Shown here piece after piece: positions 43,320 through 51,850 of a stretch of 64,000 nt of DNA. Numbering within the stretch: position 1 is the first letter of the stretch; each line of letters starts with the position of its first letter. The notes under the pieces were generated by a model that worked only from the letters and a program-made list of their open reading frames with translations, searched no databases and was not told the DNA's origin. This DNA comes from Ga0077527 sp945862135. Lineage in GTDB: Bacteria > Pseudomonadota > Gammaproteobacteria > Burkholderiales > SG8-41. Where the stretch lies: assembly GCA_964203275.1 (NCBI GenBank), contig CAXNMF010000007.1:99680-163679 (forward strand), read 5' to 3'. The position numbers and the translations under genes are program-made.

Positions 43320-44348
43320 TCAGCCCATGTAAAACGGCCTGCCGTGATTGCGGATCCAGATGCGTACCAGATGACGGCGCATCGCCGGATCGCTGTGATC
43401 GGTATAACCGGTACGGCGATGGCCGAGCTGGCGGTTGTTGACGATCTGGATCTGCCCGCGCTCGAACGCAAACGACTTGCCGAGCCCGGGTGACTCGGTG
43501 ATTTCGCGCAAGGCATCCAGCGCCGCCTTGGCCTCTGCATCCATCTCCACGCCGGCCAGCTCATAACCCTGGCGAATGATGCGCGGCGAAAAATTGAAGG
43601 CGATGGTTTTACCGTCGTATTCAATCATCGGTTTCTGGTGCGTCAGCACATCGCCCGGCGCATGTTCACGCTGGCGGTCGTAATAAAACGGCTGATACAG
43701 GCGTGGCAGGATATCGGGATACCGCTCCAGCAACTGGTTATAGACCGTCTCGAAACTGATCAGCCCGGATATACCGCCCTCCACTGCCGTCCGCAGGCAG
43801 AACAGCGCGACAAAATCCGGCGGCAGATTGAAAGCGTTGTCGACGTGATATCCCTGCGCGGCATTGGTCTTCGAAGAACGCACGCCATTGCCGGCGGCCG
43901 TTTCCATTTTGGTGTCGGTCACATCGTAGAGCATGGTGCCGTCCCACTTCTGCGCCACCGTGCCGCCGATCATGTTCATCAGAATCCAGTACAGCTTCTT
44001 GCTGGTTTCGACGTCGAATTCATCAAGCGGCAAACGGTCAATGATCGCAAACCCCATGCCAGTATTGAGCTGCTCGCGAACCGCAACCATCAAGGCACGG
44101 CAGGCCGGCATCTCGAAATAGCCCGGACGAATCGCTTCGGCGGGCAATGGATTCGCGACCAGCTCGCGCGCCACGGCACGCAACTCGTCGAGATGCCGCG
44201 CCTCCAGCGTCACCAACCCATCGTTCGGCAAAAGAGTCTCGGCGACCCAGGTCATCGGACTGGCGAGCCGCTCTTTGCGGATCAGCGATGAAATGCCCGC
44301 AACAGGATTCATTGCGCTGGCGCCTGACGTGATCTGACTGGTGTGCAT
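43320..44348 (-). CDS. TauD/TfdA-family Fe(II)/2-oxoglutarate-dependent dioxygenase
   Basis: A 342-residue non-haem iron dioxygenase. The iron triad is His168, Asp170 (YHVDN) and His310 (LGHRRTGY), and Arg329 (HLVRIW) is placed to bind 2-oxoglutarate. Three tandem ATGs follow a GGAGGAG; I chose the third (44348), which has the best spacing. Family members oxidise taurine, 2,4-D or other small acids; the protein is longer than TauD, and the substrate is unknown. It is a single gene in its direction. Confidence 0.88.
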   Translation of the reverse strand: MHTSQITSGASAMNPVAGISSLIRKERLASPMTWVAETLLPNDGLVTLEARHLDELRAVARELVANPLPAEAIRPGYFEMPACRALMVAVREQLNTGMGFAIIDRLPLDEFDVETSKKLYWILMNMIGGTVAQKWDGTMLYDVTDTKMETAAGNGVRSSKTNAAQGYHVDNAFNLPPDFVALFCLRTAVEGGISGLISFETVYNQLLERYPDILPRLYQPFYYDRQREHAPGDVLTHQKPMIEYDGKTIAFNFSPRIIRQGYELAGVEMDAEAKAALDALREITESPGLGKSFAFERGQIQIVNNRQLGHRRTGYTDHSDPAMRRHLVRIWIRNHGRPFYMG

Positions 44349-44455
44349 CATCATCTCCTCCATCCCTCTGCAGTTCACACTGTGAAAATTTTATTATTAA
44401 TATTCATTTTTAATATTCAATACTATAGCGAACAACTCCTGCCGCGACAGCAACG

Positions 44456-45664
44456 CTAGGCTGCACTCCCTGCCGCATGCCCCGACGCCCAGGCCCACTG
44501 GAAGTTATAACCGCCGAGCCAGCCCGTTACATCTACCACCTCGCCGATGAAATGCAGGCCCGGCAGCGCACGCACTTCCAGCGTCTGCTGTGACAGCGCC
44601 GCAGTATCAACGCCACCCAGCGTCACCTCCGCCTTCGCATAACCCAGCGTGCCCGAAGGCTGGATCGGCCAGCCCTTCAGCGTCTGCGCAATGGTCTGCA
44701 GCGTTGCATTCGACAACTGCACCAGCGGCTGTGTCCAGCCATGCAATTCCGCAAAGCTCACTGCAAAACGCCGCGGCAGGTGTTCCGCCAGCAAGGCACC
44801 CAGCCCCTGCTGATCGCGGCGATGGGCATTGAGCCATGCGCCGGCATCGAGATCCGGCAACAGATCCAGCGCCACCGGCCCGCGCGCACCGTTCGATTGC
44901 CAGTACGACGACACCTGCAGGATCGACGGCCCCGACAGCCCGCGATGCGTGATCAGCGCCGCTTCGCGAAAGCGCGGATTCACCGCGCCGCGCGGCACCT
45001 CCACACAAGTGGTCACCGCATCAAATGATGAACCCGACAACACCCCGAAACGTTCCAGCCATTCCGGCGGCGCCGCCAGCGGCACCAGCGCCGGTTTGGG
45101 CGGCACCACGGCAATGCCGAACTGCTCGGCGAGACGCAAACCAAAAGGCGTGGCGCCGATTTTCGGAATCGACAGCCCGCCGGTCGCCACCACCAGCGAC
45201 TGCGTGCGATAACTGCCCTTGCTCGTGGCCACCTCAAAACCCGGCGCATCACCGGGCAACCGCTCAACGCGCTCAATGCTCACCGGCATCGCCCACTGCA
45301 CATTCACCGCATCACATTCGGCCTTGAGCATCGCAATAATTTGCATTGCGCTGTCATCACAAAACAGCTGACCCAGATTGCGTTCGTGATAAGTAATGCC
45401 ATGGCGCTCGACCAGCGCAATGAAGTCGCGCGGCGTATAACGTGCCAGCGCCGAGCGGCAGAAATGCGGATTACGCGACAGGAAATTCGCCGGGCCGACT
45501 TCACGGTTGGTGAAATTGCAGCGCCCGCCGCCGGAAATGCGGATTTTTTCAGCGAGCGTGACGGCGTGGTCCACCAGCAGCACACGGCGACCGCGCGCGC
45601 CGGCGACCGCCGCGCACATCATGCCGGCAGCGCCGGCACCCAGAACAATGACATCGAAATCCAT
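44456..45664 (-). CDS. BaiN/HI0933-like FAD-dependent oxidoreductase
   Basis: A 402-residue flavoprotein of the HI0933/YhiN family (BaiN). GAGAAGM near the start binds the FAD dinucleotide, SGGGRCNFTN (49-58) is the family signature, and the C-terminal GEVVDVTGWLGGYNFQWAWASGHAAG closes the FAD domain. A bile-acid role is known only for BaiN itself; elsewhere the reaction is unknown. Single gene, 107 bases after the dioxygenase start on the same strand. Confidence 0.9.
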   Translation of the reverse strand: MDFDVIVLGAGAAGMMCAAVAGARGRRVLLVDHAVTLAEKIRISGGGRCNFTNREVGPANFLSRNPHFCRSALARYTPRDFIALVERHGITYHERNLGQLFCDDSAMQIIAMLKAECDAVNVQWAMPVSIERVERLPGDAPGFEVATSKGSYRTQSLVVATGGLSIPKIGATPFGLRLAEQFGIAVVPPKPALVPLAAPPEWLERFGVLSGSSFDAVTTCVEVPRGAVNPRFREAALITHRGLSGPSILQVSSYWQSNGARGPVALDLLPDLDAGAWLNAHRRDQQGLGALLAEHLPRRFAVSFAELHGWTQPLVQLSNATLQTIAQTLKGWPIQPSGTLGYAKAEVTLGGVDTAALSQQTLEVRALPGLHFIGEVVDVTGWLGGYNFQWAWASGHAAGSAA

Positions 45665-45774
45665 GTGCGGCCTGCAGCAGAGAATGGAGGCATCTTACAG
45701 CTGATGCGAAAAAGGCCCGCATCATACCGCGAAGATCACCGTTACCACTCTCCCGCCACAACGCCGCGGCGCCA

Positions 45775-46425
45775 TTACCGTGACAGCAACCGCGAATCCA
45801 CAGTCCTCTGCAGCTCATCCTGCTCAACCTGCTCATCGAGCAGACCGGAAACCGAACACTCCGGGTTCCTGACCTTGCGTTTGATCGTCATCGTGCCATT
45901 GAGGGTGCCATCCATGCCGCAGATCTTCTGGCGGGCAACATTCCGGAATTCGAACTCATAACGGTCACGCAGCGTGCGAATCAGGATGGGCCCGTGCAAG
46001 GTCTGCACCCGTGTTGCGCCATCCGCCGTCTGACGCCACTTCACGAACGGCGTGTCGCGCTGGATATCCAGCGAACAGGTGCGCGGCTTGCGCTTGCTGT
46101 AAAACGCAAAGCCGGCGACCTCGCCACCGCGCGTCTCCAACGCCATGCGCGCCTGCAAATCCTCAACACCGGCCATGCAATCAATCTGCTCCACCTTGCC
46201 GCTCAGCACCGGCAGCTTCTGATCCCCCGGCACATCCGCCATGAGGTCTGCTTCCTCGGGATCACCTTCCGGCTCAATCTGCCCGTCCGGCTCAATGCGC
46301 GGAATATCAGCCGGTGGCGGACGCATCACCAGCGCCGGCGTTTGCACCGCCGTTTGCGCACAGGCGCCCAACAACACGCTGATCACTAGAGGAATACATT
46401 TCACACAAAATCCGGGTAATCGCAT
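45775..46425 (-). CDS. Lipoprotein of unknown function
   Basis: A 216-residue lipoprotein with a signal ending VISVLLGACAQ (Cys22). The mature part has a Pro/Glu-rich linker (RPPPADIPRIEPDGQIEPEGDPEE) and a globular C-terminal half containing VEQIDCMAGVEDLQARMAL and several cysteines. I do not recognise the family. It is alone in its direction, upstream of the flavoprotein gene and separated from it by 110 bases. Confidence 0.7.
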   Translation of the reverse strand: MRLPGFCVKCIPLVISVLLGACAQTAVQTPALVMRPPPADIPRIEPDGQIEPEGDPEEADLMADVPGDQKLPVLSGKVEQIDCMAGVEDLQARMALETRGGEVAGFAFYSKRKPRTCSLDIQRDTPFVKWRQTADGATRVQTLHGPILIRTLRDRYEFEFRNVARQKICGMDGTLNGTMTIKRKVRNPECSVSGLLDEQVEQDELQRTVDSRLLSR

Positions 46426-46670
46426 GACACGAATCCTTCACACAGGTGCCTGTAAATTATTCTTATTGGATCCCCTGTCAGAACCAGATTATTTCACGTG
46501 AGTTCCCGCACGTAACGTAATGAATGCAATCTGTCGCCACCGCACGACGAAAAACGCAGATCGTCAATCAAAAAAGGAACATCGCAGACCTGATCAAAGG
46601 CATGCAAACATTCCTTTCGTCGCCCGATACCGACAAGCACCGCGCGCGCACTGCAATTCAGACCGCCGTA

Positions 46671-46793
46671 TTACTTCAGCTTGATCGCATCCAGCGTCTT
46701 GGGTTTGGCCAGTCCGCCGGCCACCGGGACGGCCTTTTTATCCTTCTTCGGTTTTTTCTGTTCCTTGTTGCTGCGGAGCTGGCCTTTGGCCAT
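46671..46793 (-). CDS. Small basic conserved protein (MAKGQLRSNKE type)
   Basis: A 40-residue ORF, too short for routine calls: MAKGQLRSNKEQKKPKK at the start, a lysine-rich centre and AKPKTLDAIKLK at the end. AAGGA lies about 8 bases before the ATG. The N-terminus MAKGQLRSNKE is, as I recall, a recurring opening of small betaproteobacterial proteins of unknown function. It lies in an otherwise empty 600-base gap. Confidence 0.7.
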   Translation of the reverse strand: MAKGQLRSNKEQKKPKKDKKAVPVAGGLAKPKTLDAIKLK

Positions 46794-47028
46794 GGTCGTA
46801 GTCCTTGAGATGCTGCGTGGAGAAACTGAATGAAGTGAATAAATCACTTCGCGACTACCGGAACAATCTTACCCTGTTGCCTCCCGCTTACGGGGAAATG
46901 ATCGTGCGCACATCAGACCAAATCACGGACTAAATCGAATAATTCAAGCGATTAATTCACCCGGCACTAGTCATGACCCGTCCGATGAGAGTATTTTCTG
47001 GGCCACAACAACGAGGAGCATTCATTTC

Positions 47029-47997
47029 ATGAACATCACAAACCGCACTGTGCAGCGCGCCCTCATCGCCGCGCTGCTCATCGCCCCGCTCGCCGCCACT
47101 GCCGCTTATCCCGAGCGCCCCGTGCGCATCATCGTGCCCGTCTCCGCCGGCGGCGGAGTTGACGCTTTGGCGCGGATCATTGCCCAGCATTACAACGCGG
47201 TGTGGGGCCAGCCCTTCATCGTCGACAACCGGCCCGGCGCCGGCGGCAGCCTCGGCCCTGAAATGGTCGCGCGCGCCACACCTGACGGCTACACGCTGAT
47301 GGTGAGCAGCAGCAGCTACATCACCAATGCCGCGATCCGCAGCGTGCGTTACGACCCGATCACCGACTTCCAGCCGATCACCAAACTCACCACCAACCCC
47401 TACCTGATCGTCGTCACGCCATCGCTGCCCGTCAAAACCGTCACCGACCTGATCAACCTCGCCAAAGCCAAACCCGACACCGTCACCTATGCCTCATCGG
47501 GCACCGGCGGCGTGCTGCACCTCGGCGGCGAACTGCTCGCGACCCTCGCCGGCATCAAAATGACCCACGTGCCCTACAAAGGCGTGGCCGACGGTTACCC
47601 CGCGGTGATCTCCGGCCAGGTGAACTGGATGCTCGGCAGCCCGATCTCCGCACAACCGCTGATGAAAGCCGGCCGCCTGCGCGGCATCGCAGTCACCAGT
47701 GAAAAACGCCTCAAGGCCCTGCCCGACCTGCCGGCCATCGGCGAAACCGTACGCGGTTATGAAGTCAGTGCGTGGTTCGGCCTGTTCGGCCCGGCGAAAC
47801 TGCCGCCCGCCATTGTCGAACAGCTATACAAGGAAGCCTCGAAAGCCGTCACCGAACCGACCCTCGCCGCCAAGATGGAAGCCGGCGGCACCGAGACTGT
47901 CGGCAATCCGCCGCGTGAATTCACGCAACAGACCAAAGCCGAATACGAGAAGTGGCGCAACCTGGTGAAGAAGGCCAATCTCAAGCTGGAAAACTAA
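47029..47997 (+). CDS. Bug-family (TTT) periplasmic solute receptor
   Basis: A 322-residue receptor with a signal peptide to about residue 25 (AATAAY), YPERPVRIIVPVSAGGGVD, ATPDGYTLMVSS and THVPYKGVAD. It is not next to an enzyme: upstream is a 235-base gap, and downstream its stop overlaps the stop of the HigA-type gene by four bases in convergent orientation. It is a solitary receptor and has no obvious ligand clue. Confidence 0.92.
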   Translation: MNITNRTVQRALIAALLIAPLAATAAYPERPVRIIVPVSAGGGVDALARIIAQHYNAVWGQPFIVDNRPGAGGSLGPEMVARATPDGYTLMVSSSSYITNAAIRSVRYDPITDFQPITKLTTNPYLIVVTPSLPVKTVTDLINLAKAKPDTVTYASSGTGGVLHLGGELLATLAGIKMTHVPYKGVADGYPAVISGQVNWMLGSPISAQPLMKAGRLRGIAVTSEKRLKALPDLPAIGETVRGYEVSAWFGLFGPAKLPPAIVEQLYKEASKAVTEPTLAAKMEAGGTETVGNPPREFTQQTKAEYEKWRNLVKKANLKLEN

Positions 47998-48374
47998 GCC
48001 ACACGTACCGACATTAATCCCGCCGCACGTCCGCGGGCCTTCGGACGGATCACGATCTGCACGTCGCGATCGAGCTGCGTCAGAAAACGCATTAACCGCT
48101 CGGATGAAAACCGTGTGAGTTTGTAATTACGCAACTCCGAAATATGCGGCTGCGGAATCCCGAATAGCGCCGACGCCTGCGCCTGAGTAAGCGGGCGTGC
48201 GACGATCAAATCGTTCAACTGCATGGCAAGCTGCACACGCAATCGGCGTTCATCAGAATCAGCGAAACCCAGATCGGTAAACACATTGCCGCTGCCGGCA
48301 TCCACTGTGTCTGGTTTTCCGGGCCGCGCAGTTTTAGCGGGCTGTTTTGTCTTGGCAGTCACTTTACTGACCAT
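47994..48374 (-). CDS. HigA-type antitoxin, XRE/HTH
   Basis: A protein of about 126 residues with an XRE-type helix-turn-helix: residues near 75-110 read LTQAQASALFGIPQPHISELRNYKLTRFS. The N-terminal half is a low-complexity Lys/Pro tail. Its ATG (48374) lies inside the 3' end of the HigB-type toxin gene, an overlap of about 11 bases, which is the usual toxin-first HigBA order. It likely neutralises the toxin and represses the pair through the palindrome at 48743-48758. Confidence 0.85.
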   Translation of the reverse strand: MVSKVTAKTKQPAKTARPGKPDTVDAGSGNVFTDLGFADSDERRLRVQLAMQLNDLIVARPLTQAQASALFGIPQPHISELRNYKLTRFSSERLMRFLTQLDRDVQIVIRPKARGRAAGLMSVRVA

Positions 48375-48738
48375 AACGCACCTCGTAATCTGCAAGCGCC
48401 GTTTTCAGACGCTCTCGAATCAATCCGACATCTTGCTGCGCAGTACGTACACCGGAAGGCGATTTTTTCTGAAAACTGTGCAACACATAAACTGCCTTCT
48501 CAAACCGGACCACAAAAACCACGCGCCAAGTATCACCGCGCCAGTCCTCCACCAACTCGAACACGCCCGGGCCCTCGCCTTTCCAGGGCTTGGCGGCGGG
48601 TGGCATTCCACCGGCTTGCACCACGCCCAGCAAGTATCCAAAGCTATCGATCACCAGCGCCGGAAATCCCAGCAAATCTTTCTTTGCTGAGCCCACCCAA
48701 TGCAAAGGTTTCTCTGACGCTGCCGGTTTCTTGCTCAT
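48364..48738 (-). CDS. HigB/Gp49-family toxin
   Basis: A 124-residue protein of the phage-derived Gp49-like HigB toxin family (RelE superfamily), a ribosome-dependent mRNA interferase. Recognisable segments are LHWVGSAKKDLLGFP, VFELVEDWRGDTWRVVFVVRFEKAVYVLHSFQKKS and RTAQQDVGLIRERLKTALADY. The AUG is 5 bases after a palindromic operator. It is divergent from the LexA-like gene. Confidence 0.87.
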   Translation of the reverse strand: MSKKPAASEKPLHWVGSAKKDLLGFPALVIDSFGYLLGVVQAGGMPPAAKPWKGEGPGVFELVEDWRGDTWRVVFVVRFEKAVYVLHSFQKKSPSGVRTAQQDVGLIRERLKTALADYEVRYGQ

Positions 48739-48742
48739 AATT

Positions 48743-48758
48743 ATACCTTATTAGGTAT
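48743..48758. promoter_or_regulatory. Probable HigBA operator
   Basis: ATACCT-TATT-AGGTAT, a perfect six-base inverted repeat five bases upstream of the toxin ATG, the typical place for autorepression by the antitoxin. Confidence 0.6.
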
Positions 48759-48777
48759 ATTTGTCATTGGGAGAAAC

Positions 48778-48794
48778 GGTCACAATTTGTGACC
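48778..48794. promoter_or_regulatory. Palindromic operator, distal copy
   Basis: GGTCACAATTTGTGACC, 17 bases, identical to the core of the copy at 48838. Centres are 60 bases apart. It sits between the higBA pair and the LexA-like gene. Confidence 0.65.
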
Positions 48795-48833
48795 AGTTAA
48801 CTTTTTTACAAATAAAATCAATATCTTGTGATC

Positions 48834-48860
48834 TTGAGGTCACAATTTGTGACCTCAAGA
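48834..48860. promoter_or_regulatory. Palindromic operator, proximal extended copy
   Basis: A 27-base perfect palindrome containing GGTCACAATTTGTGACC with five extra matching bases on each side. Candidate binding site of the HTH protein of one of the flanking genes. Confidence 0.65.
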
Positions 48861-48918
48861 CTGCAGCGCCGCTATCGACCAAGAACCCTTCACCCGGCAC
48901 CGGAGCCTCCATTGACCA

Positions 48919-48934
48919 CCGAACGATCGTTCGG
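48919..48934. promoter_or_regulatory. Palindrome just before the LexA-like start
   Basis: CCGAACGATCGTTCGG, a perfect 16-base palindrome ending 12 bases before the ATG of the LexA-like gene. It does not resemble the CTGT-N8-ACAG SOS box; it could be this repressor's own operator. Confidence 0.5.
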
Positions 48935-48946
48935 TATCGTAACCCC

Positions 48947-49519
48947 ATGGCTGATGACGCTCAATATCTGGCGAAGCTGCAGGACTACTACGCCAAACAC
49001 CGCATGCTGCCCTCGTACTCCGGGATCGGCGCGCTTGTGGGGCTCCGCTCCAAAGCCTCGGTGGCGGAGATGGCGATGCGGCTCAAAGCGGAAGGTTTTC
49101 TGGACAGCGCGCCGGACCGGCGGCTGAAACCGGGCAAACGTTTTTTTGAACGCGAAGTCACCGAAAGCGTGCGCGCCGGCATGCCCAGCCCTGCCGCCGA
49201 CACCCGGCCCGACGTCATCAGCATTGATGAATACCTCGTCGGCAAACCCTCGCGCACCATCCTGATCACCGTCAAAGGCGATTCCATGATCGACGCCGGC
49301 ATTCACGAGGGTGACCGCGTCGTCGTCGAAAAGCGCGTCGCGGCAATGCCGGGCGACATCGTCGTCGCCATCGTCGACAACGAATTCACCCTGAAACGCC
49401 TCGCACGCGAAAAAGGCCGCCTCGTCCTCAAACCGGAAAACAAAGCCTACCCGATCATCCGACCGAAGGAAGGCGTCGAGATTTATGGCGTGGTGGTGGG
49501 GTTGGTGCGGAAATACTAA
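48947..49519 (+). CDS. LexA-like S24-family repressor
   Basis: A 190-residue protein with an N-terminal winged helix-turn-helix (residues 5-62, YLAKLQDYYAKHRMLPSYSGIGALVGL) and a C-terminal peptidase S24 domain. Autocleavage features are present: scissile Ala77-Gly78 (VRAGMPS), nucleophile Ser113 in GDSM and base Lys150 in FTLKRL. It should be inactivated by RecA-stimulated cleavage like LexA. The start at 48947 follows the family; the longer frame from 48761 has no homology. The neighbouring palindromes are probable targets. No DNA-repair cassette is next to it. Confidence 0.87.
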   Translation: MADDAQYLAKLQDYYAKHRMLPSYSGIGALVGLRSKASVAEMAMRLKAEGFLDSAPDRRLKPGKRFFEREVTESVRAGMPSPAADTRPDVISIDEYLVGKPSRTILITVKGDSMIDAGIHEGDRVVVEKRVAAMPGDIVVAIVDNEFTLKRLAREKGRLVLKPENKAYPIIRPKEGVEIYGVVVGLVRKY

Positions 49520-49655
49520 GAAGTATCCCGGAGCGCCAGCCGGGCCACCGCCGCCTGCCGCCCCGCGTTGACACTGCCCAAGTCATGCTCTAACTTGCCT
49601 GCAGTCTGCAATACCCAAAAATCTAATAATCAATCCGTAATCGGAGGAGTCACCC

Positions 49656-50636
49656 ATGAACGTAAAAGCCATCACCGCGGCCTGTCTGCTGGCGACCAGC
49701 GCAATCGCCCTCGCACCGGTCAACGCCTTCGCCCAGGCCTACCCGACCAAACCGATCCGCATGATCGTGCCCTTCCCCCCCGGCGGCGGCGTTGATTTCA
49801 TCGGCCGCATCGTCGGCAAAGGCATGTCCGAGCGCATGAACCAGCAAGTCGTTGTTGAAAACCGCGCCGGCGCCAACGCCATCGTCGGCCTCGAACTGCT
49901 GAAGAACTCAGCGCCCGACGGCTACACCATCGCCGCGGCTTCCGCCGGCCCGCTCGCCGTCAACCCGCACATCTACCGCAAGCTCGCCTATGACCCGCTG
50001 CGCGACTTCACTGCGATCTCGAACATGGTCAACTTCCCGCTGCTGCTGGTGGCGCACCCGTCGCTGCCGGTCAAAAACATCAAGGAACTGATAGCACTCG
50101 CCAAGGCACGCCCGGGCGAGATCACCTATTCCTCGCCGGGCTCCGGCAACTCCGGCCACCTCACCGCAGAACTGTTTGATTCGATGGCCAAGGTGAAGAC
50201 CGTTCACATCCCCTACAAAGGCACCGCCCCCGCCGTCGTCGCCGTGCTCTCGGGCGAAGCACAACTCACCTGGAGCAGCCTGCCGCCGATCCTGCCGCAC
50301 GTCAAAAGCGGCCGCGTGCGCGCGCTGGGCATCGGCAACAAGGAACGCCTGAAAGCGCTTCCGGAATTCCCGACACTCGCCGAATCCGGCCTGCCGGGTT
50401 ACGAGGGGTACGCCTGGGGCGGCATGATCGGCCCGGCCGGCATGCAAAAAGATGTGGTTGCACGACTCAACAAGGAAATCGTCGCCACCCTCGGCCAGAA
50501 AGACGTCATCGACGCGATGCTGTCGCAAGGCACCGTACCGACGCCATCCACGCCGGAAGAATTCACCGCGTACATGAGCGCTGAACTGAAAAAATGGGGC
50601 GCGGTGGTGAAGATGGCGAATATCAAGGCGGAGTAA
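49656..50636 (+). CDS. Bug-family (TTT) periplasmic solute receptor
   Basis: A 326-residue receptor, signal peptide to about residue 29 (VNAFAQA), YPTKPIRMIVPFPPGGGVDF, SAPDGYTIAAAS and VHIPYKGTA. GGAGGAG precedes the ATG. An SDR dehydrogenase gene follows 262 bases later across a pair of inverted repeats, so the link between them is weak. Confidence 0.92.
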   Translation: MNVKAITAACLLATSAIALAPVNAFAQAYPTKPIRMIVPFPPGGGVDFIGRIVGKGMSERMNQQVVVENRAGANAIVGLELLKNSAPDGYTIAAASAGPLAVNPHIYRKLAYDPLRDFTAISNMVNFPLLLVAHPSLPVKNIKELIALAKARPGEITYSSPGSGNSGHLTAELFDSMAKVKTVHIPYKGTAPAVVAVLSGEAQLTWSSLPPILPHVKSGRVRALGIGNKERLKALPEFPTLAESGLPGYEGYAWGGMIGPAGMQKDVVARLNKEIVATLGQKDVIDAMLSQGTVPTPSTPEEFTAYMSAELKKWGAVVKMANIKAE

Positions 50637-50672
50637 ACAACACTTCGTCTTTGCAATAACATTTCACCTGTT

Positions 50673-50839
50673 GTTGCCCCTCACCCTAACCCTCTCCCCA
50701 CCAAGAGGCGGGGAGAGGGAATGAAATAATCTGGCACATTGGATTTACCTTTCAAGGTATTACACCCTATGAAGGAGCAACAAAGAACCACTCCCTCTCC
50801 CCGAATACTTTCGGGGAGAGGGTTGGGGTGAGGGGCAAC
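50673..50839. repeat. Inverted REP-like pair
   Basis: GTTGCCCCTCACCCTAACCC and following bases (50673-50699) return as a near-exact inverted copy at 50813-50839; each copy has its own small CTCTCCCC...GGGGAGAG hairpin. This CCCTCACCC/CCCTCTCCC motif is a common dispersed intergenic repeat in proteobacteria. Confidence 0.75.
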
Positions 50840-50897
50840 CCATTAAGTCATTTTTCTTCACGCTCTCAGTAATCACCTCAACAACGAATAAAATCTC

Positions 50898-51662
50898 ATG
50901 AATACAACCAACACCCGCCGTACCGCTCTGGTCACCGGCGGCACTGCCGGACTCGGCGCGGCGATTGCCATCGCCCTCGCGCAAAAAGGCTACGACGTCG
51001 CCATCACCGAACGGCCGCAACTGGTCGACAGCCTCGCGGCAACACTCGCTGAAATCAAAAAAGCCGGCGGCCGCGCACTCGCCGTGCCGCTGGAACTCAG
51101 CGACATCAACAGCATTGAGTCTGCCGCAGCACAAGTCTTCGACGCCTTCGGCCACATCGATGTGCTGGTCAACAGCGCCGCAGCGCCGCTGCACAAGGCC
51201 GCACTCGATCTGACGCCGGAACAATGGGACTCAATCATGAATCCCAATCTGAAAGGCACGTTCTTTCTGACGCAGGCCGTCGGCAAAGGCATGGTTCAAC
51301 GCGGCACACCCGGCAGCATCATCAGCATGGCCTCGACCCACGGCATGGTGGCGCTGGCCGACCGCTCCACCTACGGCATCGCCAAGGCCGGGATCATCCA
51401 CATGACACGCATGCTCGCTATCGAATGGGCCAGGCACAACATCACGCTCAACGCGATCGCACCCGGCACCATTGAAACACCATCACGCGCGGTGACGCTG
51501 AAAGATCCGAAGTTCCGGGAAATGATGCTGGGCCGTGTGCCGCTGGGCCGCTTCGGCACCATGGATGAGATTGCTGCGGCTGCGGCTTACCTCGCCAGCC
51601 CCGAAGCCAAATTCATGACCGGGCAGACGCTGGTGCTGGATGGCGGGTTGACCAGCTACTGA
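50898..51662 (+). CDS. Short-chain dehydrogenase/reductase (SDR)
   Basis: A 254-residue classical SDR. NAD(P) motif TGGTAGLG (13-20), catalytic Ser146, Tyr159 and Lys163 (TYGIAK) and Asn117 complete the tetrad, and LNAIAPGTIETPS is the usual loop before the C-terminal helix. An Asp/Arg-type preference cannot be read. It probably reduces or oxidises a hydroxy/oxo acid or sugar. Confidence 0.92.
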   Translation: MNTTNTRRTALVTGGTAGLGAAIAIALAQKGYDVAITERPQLVDSLAATLAEIKKAGGRALAVPLELSDINSIESAAAQVFDAFGHIDVLVNSAAAPLHKAALDLTPEQWDSIMNPNLKGTFFLTQAVGKGMVQRGTPGSIISMASTHGMVALADRSTYGIAKAGIIHMTRMLAIEWARHNITLNAIAPGTIETPSRAVTLKDPKFREMMLGRVPLGRFGTMDEIAAAAAYLASPEAKFMTGQTLVLDGGLTSY

Positions 51663-51779
51663 CCCACCCATCCGGCGGTCGATCAGTTGAAATGACCTGC
51701 GCTCCGAAACACACGCCAATCCAAAGTAGGTAGATCTGCTATTGCGAATATCCGCTTGCGGCTGATAGCGGCTGTCCAA

Positions 51780-51843
51780 TTCCGCCCCGAAGCGGACGAT
51801 CAGGACAAACAAAAACCCCGCCGGAGCGGGGTCTGTGTGAGTG
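51780..51843. repeat. 64-base repeat with terminator (copy 1)
   Basis: Nearly identical (2 differences) to 53492-53555. Contains AAAAACCCCGC...GCGGGGT, which on the minus strand ends in a T-run: the terminator of the leftward HAF PEP-CTERM gene. The repeated block shows that the two PEP-CTERM genes share 3' flanks. Confidence 0.8.
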
Positions 51844-51850
51844 TTGCGTG

